DNA of 58,433 bases from Ideonella sp. A 288 (GTDB lineage: Bacteria > Pseudomonadota > Gammaproteobacteria > Burkholderiales > Burkholderiaceae_C): positions 14,611 through 73,043 of the forward strand of contig NZ_MWLO01000112.1 in the NCBI RefSeq assembly GCF_002198735.1. The letters run 5' to 3'. This document shows positions 33,503 through 43,029 of this stretch, piece after piece. Under the pieces are notes generated by a model. That model was not told the origin of the DNA and did not search any database. It saw only the letters and a program-made list of their open reading frames with translations. Numbering within the stretch: position 1 is the first letter of the stretch; each line of letters begins with the position of its first letter. A program made the position numbers and the translations under genes.

Positions 33503-34480
33503 ATGCCGGGGACGCTGCCCTCGCGCGCAGCCTCGGGTGCGGTGGCCGACACGCCCGACGTGCCGCTGCCGATGGCCAGCCTCGACGCGATCGAGCGCTT
33601 CGTCGACGCGCTGTGGATCGAGGACGGGCTGGCCCGGCTCACCCTCGAGGCCTACCGGCGCGACCTGCGGCTGTACGCGCAGTGGCTGGCCAATCGCGGC
33701 GCCGTCGGCGGCAAGGCCGCCCGGGCGCTCGACAGCAGCACCGAATCCGACCTGCTGGGCTACATCGCCGAACGCCATTCGGCCACCCGCGCCACCACCG
33801 CCAACCGGCGGCTCACGGTGTTCAAGCGCTACTTCCGCTGGGCCCTGCGCGAGCACCTGGTGTCGGCCGACCCCACGCTGCGGCTGGGCAGCGCGCGCCA
33901 GCCGATGCGCGTGCCCAAGACGCTGTCCGAGGCGCAGGTGGAAGCGCTGCTGGCCGCCCCCGACGTGGCCGAGCCGCTGGGCCTGCGCGACCGCGCCATG
34001 CTCGAGCTGATGTACGCCAGCGGCCTGCGGGTGAGCGAGCTGGTCGAGATCAAGACCGTGCGCGTGGGCCTGACCGAAGGCGTGCTGCGCGTCGTCGGCA
34101 AGGGCGCCAAGGAGCGGCTGGTGCCCTTCGGTGGAGAGGCACAGGCCTGGATCGAGCGCTACCTGGCCGAGGCGCGCACGGCCATCCTCAAGGGCCAGCA
34201 CAGCGATGCCCTGTTCGTCACCGGTCGCGGCGGGCCGATGACGCGGCAGATGTTCTGGATCCTCGTGAAGCGCCATGCGCTGCACGCCGGCATCACCGCA
34301 CCGCTGTCGCCGCACACGCTGCGCCACGCCTTCGCCACCCACCTGCTGAACCACGGCGCCGACCTGCGCGCGGTGCAGATGCTGCTGGGCCATGCCGACA
34401 TCTCCACCACCACCATCTACACCCACGTCGCGCGCGAACGTTTGCGCCTGTTGCACGCCGCTCACCATCCGCGCGGCTGA
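33503..34480 (+). CDS. xerD: Site-specific tyrosine recombinase XerD
   Basis: A 325-residue recombinase that, with XerC, resolves chromosome dimers at dif during division. The catalytic residues are all visible: R176 (SGLRVSEL), K200 (VGKGAKERLVPF), H271 and R274 (SPHTLRHAFATHLL), H297 (LGHADISTTTIYTH) and Y306. The N-terminal SAM-like DNA-binding domain spans about residues 25-120. The sequence is that of the housekeeping XerD, not a phage or island integrase, and no attachment site or cargo is seen. It sits 20 bases after a Bug gene on the same strand. The first 20 or so residues are poorly conserved, so an internal ATG (M24) is possible. Confidence 0.95.
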   Translation: MPGTLPSRAASGAVADTPDVPLPMASLDAIERFVDALWIEDGLARLTLEAYRRDLRLYAQWLANRGAVGGKAARALDSSTESDLLGYIAERHSATRATTANRRLTVFKRYFRWALREHLVSADPTLRLGSARQPMRVPKTLSEAQVEALLAAPDVAEPLGLRDRAMLELMYASGLRVSELVEIKTVRVGLTEGVLRVVGKGAKERLVPFGGEAQAWIERYLAEARTAILKGQHSDALFVTGRGGPMTRQMFWILVKRHALHAGITAPLSPHTLRHAFATHLLNHGADLRAVQMLLGHADISTTTIYTHVARERLRLLHAAHHPRG

Positions 34481-34593
34481 CTGTGGCGCGGCCCCGGCAG
34501 GCGGTGCCGCCGGTGTCGACCCTGACAACGCATCGGTGAGGCTTGGGGTATCGTCTGACCAGTGCCCTGGGGCGCGCCGAAGGAGACTCACGC

Positions 34594-35583
34594 ATGATGC
34601 TGGACTGCACCCGACGCCTGCGTGCCACCGTGGCAGGGTGCCTCATGGCCAGTCTGGCCGGCCTGGCAAGCGCACAGGCGTGGCCTGCGCGCGCGGTGAC
34701 GCTGGTGGTGCCTTTCGCTGCCGGCGGCCCCACCGACGTGGTGGCGCGCACGCTGGCTGGGCCGATCGGCAAGGCGCTGGGCCAGCCGGTCGCCGTGGAG
34801 AACAAGGTGGGCCTGGGCGGCACGCTGGGCGCCGGCCACGTGATGCGGGCGGTGCCCGACGGCTACACCTTCCTGCTGCACCACAGCGGCATGGCCACCG
34901 CGCCGGCGCTGTACCGCCGCCTGCCCTACAACCCGCTCACCGATTTCGAGCCCGTCAGCCAGGTGGTCGACGTGCCGATGACGCTGATCGCCCGAAAGGA
35001 CGTGCCGGCCGGCAGCATGGCCGAACTGCAGGCCCACATGAAGGCCAAGGGCGACAAGGTGTTCATCGCCCACGCCGGGGTGGGCGCGGCATCGCACCTG
35101 TGCAGCATGGTCTTCCAGCAGGCCGTGGGCATGGACCTGACCACCATGCCCTACCAGGGCACCGCCCCGGCGATGTCGGCCCTGCTCACCGGGCAGGTCG
35201 ACCTGCTCTGCGACCAGACCACCAACACCACGCCGCACCTGCGGACGGGCCTGGTGCGCATGATCGGCGTGACCACCGCACAGCGCGTGAAGACGCTGCC
35301 CGATTCGCCCACGCTGGCCGAGCAGGGCTTGGCCGGGATCGACCTGGTGGTGTGGCACGGTGTGTATGCGCCCAAGGGCACGCCGCGCGAGGCCATCGAC
35401 AAGTTCGGTGCGGCCTTGCGCACGGCGCTGAAGGACCCCGCCGTGCTGCAGCGCCTGGCCGAACTCGGCGCCACGCCCGCGGCCGACGCCAAGCTCAGCC
35501 CCGAAGGCCTGCGCAGCTGGCTGAAGCAGGAGACCGATCGCTGGGCCCCGGTGATCAAGGCGGCGGGCGCCTACGCCGATTGA
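34594..35583 (+). CDS. Bug/TctC family periplasmic substrate-binding protein, second copy
   Basis: A 329-residue paralogue of the Bug protein at 32514. It has a signal peptide ending GLASAQA and the family motifs WPARAVTLVVPFAAGGPTD and YNPLTDFEPVSQVVD. The ATG at 34594 is preferred to one at 34543 because AGGAG lies about 9 bases upstream. Two adjacent ATGs (34594, 34597) are both possible. It is an orphan like the first copy. The pair flanks xerD, and the sequences are diverged enough to suggest different ligands. Confidence 0.92.
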   Translation: MMLDCTRRLRATVAGCLMASLAGLASAQAWPARAVTLVVPFAAGGPTDVVARTLAGPIGKALGQPVAVENKVGLGGTLGAGHVMRAVPDGYTFLLHHSGMATAPALYRRLPYNPLTDFEPVSQVVDVPMTLIARKDVPAGSMAELQAHMKAKGDKVFIAHAGVGAASHLCSMVFQQAVGMDLTTMPYQGTAPAMSALLTGQVDLLCDQTTNTTPHLRTGLVRMIGVTTAQRVKTLPDSPTLAEQGLAGIDLVVWHGVYAPKGTPREAIDKFGAALRTALKDPAVLQRLAELGATPAADAKLSPEGLRSWLKQETDRWAPVIKAAGAYAD

Positions 35584-35613
35584 GCCGGCGCCACCCGCCT
35601 GGCGGGGCTGCGC

Positions 35614-36420
35614 TCAGCCGCCGGTCGACAGCCAGGCCAGTTCGGCCTCCGAGAAGCCGGCGGCGCGGCGGGCCTCCAGGTTGAAGGGTGGCCGCAGCCG
35701 CGGCGCGGCGTAGCGGGCCACCAGCGTGGGGTACAGCGCCTCGGCGTCGAGCCCGTCGCGCGCGCACAGCCAGTGGTACCAGCGGTTGCCGATGGCCACG
35801 TGGCCCACCTCCTCGCGCAGGATCACGTCGAGGATCTCCACGGCGCGCAGATCACCGGCCTTGCGCAGCTTGGCCTGGATGGGCGGCGTGGCGTCCAGGC
35901 CGCGCGCCTCCAGCGTGCGCGGCACCAGCGCCATGCGCGCCACCGGGTCGGCCTTGGTGGCCTCGGTCATGCGCCACAGGCCGTCGTGGGCATCGAAATC
36001 GCCATAGGCCTGGCCCAGCGTGGCCAGGTGGTCGCGCAGCAGGCAGAAGTGCTGGGCCTCCTCGCCGGCCACCTGCAGCCAGTCGAGGTAGTAGCGCTCG
36101 GGCATGCCGTCGAAGCGCCACACCGCGTCCAGCGCCAGGTTGATGGCGTTGAACTCGATGTGGGCGATGGCGTGCAGCAGCGCCGCCCGGCCCGCCAGCG
36201 TGAAGGGCGAGCGCTGCGGCACCTGGTCGGCGGGCACCAGGCGCGGCAGCGCCGGGCGGCCGGGCAGGCCCGGTGGCTCGGCCATGGCCCGCAGGGGGTC
36301 GAGCGGCAGCGACCCGGCCCGGGCAGCCGCCAGCAGCGCCTCGGCCGCAGGGGCCTTGACGTCGGGGTCGGGGATCTGGAGCACCTCGAGGGCGCGCTGG
36401 CGCAGCATCCGTAAAATCAT
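35614..36420 (-). CDS. DUF455 family ferritin-like protein
   Basis: A 268-residue protein of the DUF455 family, which has a ferritin-like four-helix fold. Likely metal ligands are in AHIEFNAINLALDAV, QVAGEEAQHFCLL and LREEVGHVAIG, giving the paired E-x2-H pattern of di-iron proteins. Its reaction is not known. The frame extends to 36450, but that start would overlap the divergent carbonic-anhydrase-like gene, so ATG 36420 (or 36408) is more likely. It shares a very short divergent promoter region with that gene. Confidence 0.87.
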   Translation of the reverse strand: MILRMLRQRALEVLQIPDPDVKAPAAEALLAAARAGSLPLDPLRAMAEPPGLPGRPALPRLVPADQVPQRSPFTLAGRAALLHAIAHIEFNAINLALDAVWRFDGMPERYYLDWLQVAGEEAQHFCLLRDHLATLGQAYGDFDAHDGLWRMTEATKADPVARMALVPRTLEARGLDATPPIQAKLRKAGDLRAVEILDVILREEVGHVAIGNRWYHWLCARDGLDAEALYPTLVARYAAPRLRPPFNLEARRAAGFSEAELAWLSTGG

Positions 36421-36442
36421 ACGTTTGATCCAGGAGCGGGCC

Positions 36443-36967
36443 GTGGCCATCTATCAGTTCGGGGACGACCGTCCCCAGGTTGCGGCCACCGCCTGGGTGG
36501 CCGACAGCGCCCAGGTGATCGGCCGGGTGACGCTGCACGAGGGCGCCAGCGTCTGGTACGGCGCCGTGCTGCGCGGCGACAACGACCGCATCACCATCGG
36601 CCGCGACAGCAACGTGCAGGACGGCAGCGTGCTGCACACCGACACCGGCATCGCGCTGACGGTGGGCGAGGGCGTGACCATCGGCCACCAGGTCATGCTG
36701 CACGGCTGCACCATCGGCGACCATTCGCTCATCGGCATCCAGTCCGTCATCCTCAACCGCGCACGCATCGGCCGCCACAGCATCGTCGGTGCCGGCGCGG
36801 TGGTCACCGAGGGCAAGGAGTTCCCCGACGGCGTGCTCATCGTCGGCGCGCCGGCCAAGGTGGTGCGCGAGCTCACGCCCGAGCAGATCGAGCGGGTGAA
36901 GCAGTCGGCCGTTCACTATGCCGAGCAGACGGCGCGGCATCGGTCGTTGGTGAAGCGCGTCGACTGA
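36443..36967 (+). CDS. Gamma carbonic anhydrase family protein (left-handed beta-helix hexapeptide protein)
   Basis: A 174-residue hexapeptide-repeat protein of the gamma carbonic anhydrase type (YrdA/PaaY-like). The repeats build a left-handed beta-helix between residues 20 and 140. Zinc ligands are expected at His in GSVLHTD, GVTIGHQVMLHGC, as in the family. It starts at GTG 36443 with AGGAG about 7 bases upstream. The TGA overlaps the hslO ATG by one base, so translation is coupled. The physiological substrate of this subfamily is uncertain; catalytic CO2 hydration is not assured. Confidence 0.92.
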   Translation: MAIYQFGDDRPQVAATAWVADSAQVIGRVTLHEGASVWYGAVLRGDNDRITIGRDSNVQDGSVLHTDTGIALTVGEGVTIGHQVMLHGCTIGDHSLIGIQSVILNRARIGRHSIVGAGAVVTEGKEFPDGVLIVGAPAKVVRELTPEQIERVKQSAVHYAEQTARHRSLVKRVD

Positions 36968-37944
36968 TGGACGAGCTGCACAAGTTCATCTTCGAGGGCC
37001 TGGCCGTGCGCGGCATGCTGGTGCGCCTGGGGCCCAGCTGGCGCGAGCTGCTGTCGCGCCGCACCAGCCGCGACGACGGCGGCCATGCCTTCCCGGCGCC
37101 GGTGCGCGCGCTGCTGGGCGAGATGGCCGCCGCCGCCTGCCTGATGCAGGGCACGCTGAAGTTCAACGGCGCGCTGGTGCTGCAGGTCTTCGGCGACGGG
37201 CCGGTGAAGCTGGCCGTGGCCGAGGCGCAGGCCGACCTGGGCTTTCGTGCCACCGCCAAGGTGGTGGGCCCGGTGGCCGCCGACGCGCAGTTGGAGGCCA
37301 TGCTCAACCTGCATGGCAAGGGCCGCTGCGCGATCACGCTCGACCCACGCAACCGCCAGCCCGGGCAGCAGCCCTACCAGGGCGTGGTGCCCCTGCACGG
37401 CGACCGCCGCGAGCCGCTGCAGCAGCTGTCCGAGGTGCTGGAGCACTACATGCTGCAGTCCGAGCAGCTGGACACGCGGCTGGTGCTGGCCGCCGACGAC
37501 GAGCGCGCCTGCGGCCTGCTGGTGCAGCGCCTGCCGCTGGCCGGCGGCGCCAACCTGGGCGGCGGCACCGCGCCGCGCGACGAAGACCAGATCGGCCGCA
37601 ACGAAGACTACAACCGCATCGCGCTGCTGGCCGGCACGCTCAAGCGCGACGAGCTGCTGACGCTCGATTCGATGGTGCTGCTGCGCCGCCTGTTCTGGCA
37701 GGAAACCCTGCGCCTGTTCGAGCCGCAGGTGCCGCATTTCGCGTGCTCCTGCTCGCGCGAGCGCGTGGCCGGCATGCTGCGCGGGCTGGGCCGCGAAGAG
37801 ATCGAATCGCTGATCGCCGAGCGTGGCGAGGCCGAGGTGGGCTGCGACTTCTGCGGCGCGATGTACCACTTCGATCCGGTGGATGCGGCCGGGCTGTTCA
37901 CCCTCGGTCGCGACACACCGCCGGCCAGTTCGGGCGTGCAGTAG
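36967..37944 (+). CDS. hslO: Redox-regulated chaperone Hsp33
   Basis: A 325-residue cytoplasmic holdase activated by oxidation. The C-terminal zinc-binding redox switch is C260-x-C262 and C293-x2-C296 (FACSCSRER and GCDFCG). The N-terminal substrate-binding domain includes AAAACLMQGTLKFNGALVLQ. Under oxidative stress the four cysteines form disulfides, zinc leaves and client binding begins. It is coupled to the carbonic-anhydrase-like gene upstream. Two hairpins follow its stop codon. Confidence 0.96.
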   Translation: MDELHKFIFEGLAVRGMLVRLGPSWRELLSRRTSRDDGGHAFPAPVRALLGEMAAAACLMQGTLKFNGALVLQVFGDGPVKLAVAEAQADLGFRATAKVVGPVAADAQLEAMLNLHGKGRCAITLDPRNRQPGQQPYQGVVPLHGDRREPLQQLSEVLEHYMLQSEQLDTRLVLAADDERACGLLVQRLPLAGGANLGGGTAPRDEDQIGRNEDYNRIALLAGTLKRDELLTLDSMVLLRRLFWQETLRLFEPQVPHFACSCSRERVAGMLRGLGREEIESLIAERGEAEVGCDFCGAMYHFDPVDAAGLFTLGRDTPPASSGVQ

Positions 37945-37980
37945 GGCCTGCGGGCAGGCCTTCCCATCCTCCGGGATGGG
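37945..37980 (+). terminator. Two adjacent hairpins after hslO
   Basis: GGCCTG-CGGG-CAGGCC (37945-37960) and CCCATCC-TCCG-GGATGGG (37963-37980) begin right after the hslO stop. No T-run follows, so this would be a terminator or message-stabilising structure of the GC-rich kind. Confidence 0.5.
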
Positions 37981-38077
37981 GCGTCCTGCCGTGCGGTGCG
38001 CCTACGATGCGGGCTGTCATGCCGAGCCAGGGTCCACCCGGCCGGCAGTCGCTCATTTCGCGAGGAAGCACCCACCC

Positions 38078-38689
38078 ATGTTCGCCTTCTCCACCCTGCG
38101 CGTCGCCGTGGCCACCGTGGCCGTCGTGCTCGCCGGTTGTGCCGCCAAGCCGGTGCCGCCGCCCCCTCCGCCGGCCCCCGCGCCCTACACCGGGCCGGTG
38201 CTGCAGATCGAGCAGATCGACCGCGGCGTGCAGATCGTGCTGCCCAGCGTGGTGCTGTTCGACGTCAACAAGTCCACCTTCGATGCGGCGCAGGCCGGCC
38301 CCTTCCTCGAGCGGCTGGCCGGGCTGTTGACGCGCAAGACCGACAAGCGGGTGTCGGTCGAGGGTCACACCGATTCTGACGGCTCGGCCGCGCTGAACGA
38401 CACCTTGTCCAAGGCGCGCGCCGCCGCGGTGGCCGAGGCCATGGCGGCGCGCGGCGTGCAGGCCAGCCGCATGGTCACCGCCGGCTATTCGTTCAACCGG
38501 CCGGTGGCGTCCAACAGCACCGAGGACGGCAAGCGCCTGAACCGCCGCGTCGAGCTGATCGTGCTCGACGAGAAGGTCGAGAACCTCACCGCGGGCGAGC
38601 CGGCCGGCTCGTTCGAATCGGCCTTCGCCAAGCTCAAGAGCCTGGTCGACCGGGGGCTGGTCAAGCCGGTGGAGCAGGGCAAGCCATGA
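38078..38689 (+). CDS. OmpA-like peptidoglycan-binding lipoprotein
   Basis: A 203-residue lipoprotein with lipobox VVLAGCAAK, followed by a Pro-rich linker (residues 23-40). The OmpA C-terminal domain covers about 60-170 and includes VLFDVNKSTFDA, VEGHTDSDG and LNRRVELIV, with the Asp and Arg that bind diaminopimelate. It links a membrane to the cell wall, probably from the outer membrane. It appears to have its own promoter region after the hslO hairpins. A palindromic element and a patatin gene follow. Confidence 0.92.
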   Translation: MFAFSTLRVAVATVAVVLAGCAAKPVPPPPPPAPAPYTGPVLQIEQIDRGVQIVLPSVVLFDVNKSTFDAAQAGPFLERLAGLLTRKTDKRVSVEGHTDSDGSAALNDTLSKARAAAVAEAMAARGVQASRMVTAGYSFNRPVASNSTEDGKRLNRRVELIVLDEKVENLTAGEPAGSFESAFAKLKSLVDRGLVKPVEQGKP

Positions 38690-38723
38690 GACACCCTGTG
38701 TCAACCCTTGCGAGCGGGCCGAG

Positions 38724-38795
38724 CGCCGGGCCGCTCCCAAGCCGGCCCGCCATCCCCTCGGGGGATCGGCCGACGTACACGTCGGTCGAGGGGCT
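38724..38795. repeat. GC-rich intergenic palindromic element, copy 2
   Basis: The core GCCGGGCCGCTCCCAAG followed by CCCCTCGGGGGA matches the other two copies. An extra perfect hairpin, CCGACGT-AC-ACGTCGG, lies at 38770-38785. The element ends right at the patatin start codon, so it may also affect translation of that gene. Confidence 0.6.
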
Positions 38796-38798
38796 GTC

Positions 38799-39752
38799 AT
38801 GAGCGATACCCGCCGTCGCGACCTGGCCCGCCTGTTCGTTGGCGGCAGCCTGGCCTCGTCCTCGTGGCTGCAGGCACAGGCCGCGGGATCGTCCGGTGCC
38901 GCGTCGCCCGACCTCCGGCTGGCGCAGGGCACCGGTCCGCGCGGCGACGCTGCGGCATCGAAGGCACCGCGCATCGGCCTGGCCCTGGGCAGCGGCTCGG
39001 CGCGCGGCTTCGCGCACATCGGCGTGCTCAAGGCGCTGGACCAGGGCGGCATCCGCCCCGAGGTGATCGTCGGCAGCAGTGCCGGGGCGCTGGTGGGTGC
39101 CTTCTATGCCGCCGGCTTCACGCCCTGGCAGATCGAGGAGGTGGCGCTGCGCGTGCGCGACGCCGAGGTGGCCGACTTTGCCTCGGCCAGCAAGCGCGGC
39201 ATGCTGGTGGGCGATACGCTGGGGCGCTTCGTCAACGACATCCTCAAGGGCGCGCGCATCGAGAACTTGCGCACCAAGTACGCGGCCGTGACCACCGACC
39301 TGCGCACCGGCGAACTGGCCGTGCTGCGCAGCGGCCCGGTGGCCGATGCGGTGCGGGCCTCGTGCAGCATCCCCGGCGTGTTCATCCCGCGCGAACTGGG
39401 CGGGCGCGAACTGGTCGACGGCGGCCTGGTCTCACCGCTGCCGGTGAAGACGGCGCGCAACCTGGGCTGCGACTTCGTCGTCGCGGTCGATGTCGGCACG
39501 CGGCCGCACCGGCAATCGCTGCCGGGCATGTACGAGGTGATCCTGCAGTCCTTCGAGATCATGGGCCGCGCCCTGTCGGAGCAGGAATCGCTGACCGCCG
39601 ACCTGCTGGTGCGCCCCGACACCTCGCAATACGCCAGCAGCGACTTCAACGTGCGCCGCGAGATGATCCAGGCCGGCTACGAGGCCGGGCAGCGGGCGCT
39701 GCCCGAGCTGAAGCGACGCCTCGACGCGCCAGTGCGAACCCGCCGCGGCTGA
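38799..39752 (+). CDS. Patatin-like phospholipase family protein, RssA type
   Basis: A 317-residue serine acyl hydrolase. The oxyanion loop is LGSGSARGFAHIGVLK (residues 63-78), the nucleophile is S94 in GSSAG, and the dyad aspartate is D207 in VDGGL. The N-terminus has TRRRDLARLFVGG, followed by a hydrophobic stretch and an Ala-rich region, which could be a twin-arginine signal; export is therefore possible but not certain. It would cleave acyl esters of phospholipids. A palindromic element immediately precedes it. Confidence 0.92.
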   Translation: MSDTRRRDLARLFVGGSLASSSWLQAQAAGSSGAASPDLRLAQGTGPRGDAAASKAPRIGLALGSGSARGFAHIGVLKALDQGGIRPEVIVGSSAGALVGAFYAAGFTPWQIEEVALRVRDAEVADFASASKRGMLVGDTLGRFVNDILKGARIENLRTKYAAVTTDLRTGELAVLRSGPVADAVRASCSIPGVFIPRELGGRELVDGGLVSPLPVKTARNLGCDFVVAVDVGTRPHRQSLPGMYEVILQSFEIMGRALSEQESLTADLLVRPDTSQYASSDFNVRREMIQAGYEAGQRALPELKRRLDAPVRTRRG

Positions 39753-39756
39753 CGGG

Positions 39757-39777
39757 CTGCCGCGGCCCGGCCGGCAG
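39757..39777. terminator. Bidirectional hairpin between convergent genes
   Basis: CTGCCG-N9-CGGCAG lies in the 27-base gap between the patatin stop and the stop of the minus-strand NadR-like gene. Its position fits a shared terminator. No T-run is present on either side. Confidence 0.45.
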
Positions 39778-39779
39778 GC

Positions 39780-40454
39780 TCAGGCCCGGCTGCGCTGCCA
39801 GGCCAGGTGCTCGCAATCGGGTTCGTCGCAGTCGGCGCACACGCCGCGCCAAGGCTGCTGCGCCGCGTCGCGCTCGGCCAGCCGGGTGAAGAGCCCGGCG
39901 CCCGGCCGCGCGCGCGGGCGCAGCAGCGGCGTCACGGCGTCGAGCGCGGCCTCCAGCCGCGCCGCGCCCTGGCCGCCGACCAGGGCCCAGGGCAGGGCGT
40001 GGGCGCTGAGCAGGTCGCGCACCGCATCGTCCACCGGCAGGCGCACGTGCGGGCCGTCGCGCTGCAGGCCGTCGGCCACCCAGGGCAGGTCGAGTGCGGT
40101 GAGCAGTGTGAGCCCGTGGTGCCGCTGCACCTCGACCGCATAGGCGTCGAGCGAGCGGTCGCCGAAGACGATGCGGCTGTACACGGCGGTCATCAGCGGC
40201 GTGGTGTCGCAGACCACCACCTCGTGACGCTGTGCCGCCTCGTCGATGCGCGCCTGCTGGGTGCGGGCGATGGCGGCCTGCTCGTCGGCGCGCGGCGTGC
40301 GCCCGGTGCGGTCGCACCACTCGCGCAGGTGCTCGCCGACCCAGGCGCTGCGCAGGCCGGTGTCGGCGCCGATGCGCTCGGCCAGGGCCTTCGCCAGCAC
40401 GGTCTTGCCGGTGCTCTCGGCCCCGACGATGGCGATGCGCAAGGCCTCAGCCAT
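39780..40454 (-). CDS. NadR-like P-loop kinase/ATPase with Cys-rich C-terminus
   Basis: A 224-residue P-loop protein resembling the ribosylnicotinamide kinase domain of NadR. The Walker A motif GAESTGKT (residues 11-18) is the NadR form, and VVCDTTPLMTAVYSR is also typical. It has no NMN adenylyltransferase domain. It overlaps pnuC by 8 bases. PnuC imports nicotinamide riboside and a kinase traps it as nicotinamide mononucleotide, so this pair makes sense as a salvage route. The C-terminus, VCADCDEPDCEH (C206, C209, C214, H216), looks like a small metal site not present in classical NadR. Confidence 0.88.
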   Translation of the reverse strand: MAEALRIAIVGAESTGKTVLAKALAERIGADTGLRSAWVGEHLREWCDRTGRTPRADEQAAIARTQQARIDEAAQRHEVVVCDTTPLMTAVYSRIVFGDRSLDAYAVEVQRHHGLTLLTALDLPWVADGLQRDGPHVRLPVDDAVRDLLSAHALPWALVGGQGAARLEAALDAVTPLLRPRARPGAGLFTRLAERDAAQQPWRGVCADCDEPDCEHLAWQRSRA

Positions 40455-41082
40455 GGGCCGGGCCCAGTTGCGCGCGCCAGGCGCGCCAGCCGGCCACCGA
40501 CAGCACGGCGAACAGGGCGTACAGCAGCGTCGTCAGCCACAGGCCCTTGACGGCGAACAGCGCGACGCTGAAGACGTTGACGGCCAGCCACACCGCCCAG
40601 TTCTCGATCCACTTGCGGCCCAGCATGAACTGGCCGGTGATGCTGCCCGCGGTGGCCAGCGCGTCCAGCCAGGGCACGTCGCTGTCGGTCCAGCGGGCCA
40701 GCGCGGTGGCCAGCAGCGGCCAGGCAGCCAGGGTGAGCCCCAGCGCCATCCAGCGCTCGCGCGGCGACATGCGGCCCACGGCGACGGCCTGGCCACGGCC
40801 GTGGCGGCCTTCGAGCCACTGCCGCCAGCCCCACACCGCCACCCCGATGAAAACCCACTGCAGCGCCGCCTCGCCGTACAGCCGGCTGGCGGCAAAGAGC
40901 AGCGAATAGAGCAGCGACGACACCATGGCCAACGGCCACCCAAGCGGGTCGACGCGCATGTTGCAGACCACCATCCACAGCGACAGCCCGAAGGCCACCA
41001 GCTCGAGCCAGGTGACCGGGCTGCCCCAGGCCGTGAAGGCCACGGCCAGCAGCGGTCGCGCCGCGCCGATCAGGTCGCCCAC
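40447..41082 (-). CDS. pnuC: PnuC-type nicotinamide riboside transporter
   Basis: A 211-residue membrane protein of the PnuC family, with about seven hydrophobic segments. Family-typical stretches are DPLGWPLAMVSSLLYSLLF, LQWVFIGVAVWGWRQW and GQFMLGRKWIENWAVWLAVN. The GTG at 41082 is the start that fits the family; the open frame upstream is a shadow of ftsB and eno. It lies 16 bases after ftsB and overlaps the NadR-like gene. The thiamine-specific relative PnuT is an alternative, but the NadR-like partner favours nicotinamide riboside. No riboswitch is apparent. Confidence 0.88.
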   Translation of the reverse strand: MGDLIGAARPLLAVAFTAWGSPVTWLELVAFGLSLWMVVCNMRVDPLGWPLAMVSSLLYSLLFAASRLYGEAALQWVFIGVAVWGWRQWLEGRHGRGQAVAVGRMSPRERWMALGLTLAAWPLLATALARWTDSDVPWLDALATAGSITGQFMLGRKWIENWAVWLAVNVFSVALFAVKGLWLTTLLYALFAVLSVAGWRAWRAQLGPAHG

Positions 41083-41098
41083 GGTGTCCGGGCGCGGG

Positions 41099-41374
41099 TC
41101 AGCGGCGGGCGGTGAGCTGGACGAAGATCTCGTCCGGCTTGACCATGCCCAGCTCGCCGCGGGCGCGGTCCTCGACCATCTCGAGACCCTGTCGCAGGTC
41201 CTCGACCTCGGCCTGCAGGTGGTCGTTGCGCTGCTTCTGCTCGGCGTTGCGCTGCAGGTTGGCATCGAGCTGCGCCTGCAGGCGCATCACCTGCGGCAGG
41301 CCGCCGGCGCCGGCCCACAGGCCCACCTGCACCAGCCCCAGCAAGGCGAGCAGCGCGAAGGTCAGGTAACGCAC
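41099..41374 (-). CDS. ftsB: Cell division protein FtsB
   Basis: A 91-residue bitopic division protein with one membrane segment (about residues 4-20) and a periplasmic coiled coil (about 30-70), ending in the conserved ARGELGMVKPDEIFVQL. It bridges FtsL and FtsQ in the divisome. It lies 21 bases after eno, the common order in proteobacteria. Confidence 0.93.
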   Translation of the reverse strand: MRYLTFALLALLGLVQVGLWAGAGGLPQVMRLQAQLDANLQRNAEQKQRNDHLQAEVEDLRQGLEMVEDRARGELGMVKPDEIFVQLTARR

Positions 41375-41395
41375 GGTGAGTCGACCTCCGGCGCG

Positions 41396-42709
<1,314 letters not shown>

Positions 42710-43015
42710 TCAGACCGGTCCGGGCACGCCCTCGACCACGATCATGTTGAAGAATTCGGTGGCGCCGGCGCGCTTGGCGCGCGCGGCCCGGTATTGCTCG
42801 GCGTCGTAGAAGGCCTTGGCCTGCTCGAGGCTGGGGAAGCGCAGCATGGCCACGCGGGCCGGCTGCCACTGGCCTTCGAGCACCTCGTGGCGGCCGCCGC
42901 GCACCAGGTACTCGCCGCCGAAGGCCGCCACGGCGGCCGGTGCCGCGGCCATGTACTGCTTGTATTGCTCCATGTCGGTGATCTGCATGTCGACGATGAC
43001 GTAAGCGCAGGGCAT
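42710..43015 (-). CDS. DUF1330 domain protein
   Basis: A 101-residue small protein of the DUF1330 family (dimeric alpha-beta barrel fold). Typical segments are YVIVDMQITDMEQYKQYM, FGGEYLVRGG and LEGQWQPARVAMLRFPSLEQA. Its biochemical role is unknown. It lies between kdsA and eno, 14 bases after kdsA and 27 bases before eno, and is thus co-transcribed with housekeeping genes. Confidence 0.92.
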   Translation of the reverse strand: MPCAYVIVDMQITDMEQYKQYMAAAPAAVAAFGGEYLVRGGRHEVLEGQWQPARVAMLRFPSLEQAKAFYDAEQYRAARAKRAGATEFFNMIVVEGVPGPV

Positions 43016-43029
43016 GGCGGGCTCCGATT

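Noticed and set aside
33503-34480. Tyrosine recombinase as a sign of a mobile element
   Set aside because: Sequence and length are those of housekeeping XerD; there are no attachment repeats, tRNA target or cargo genes.
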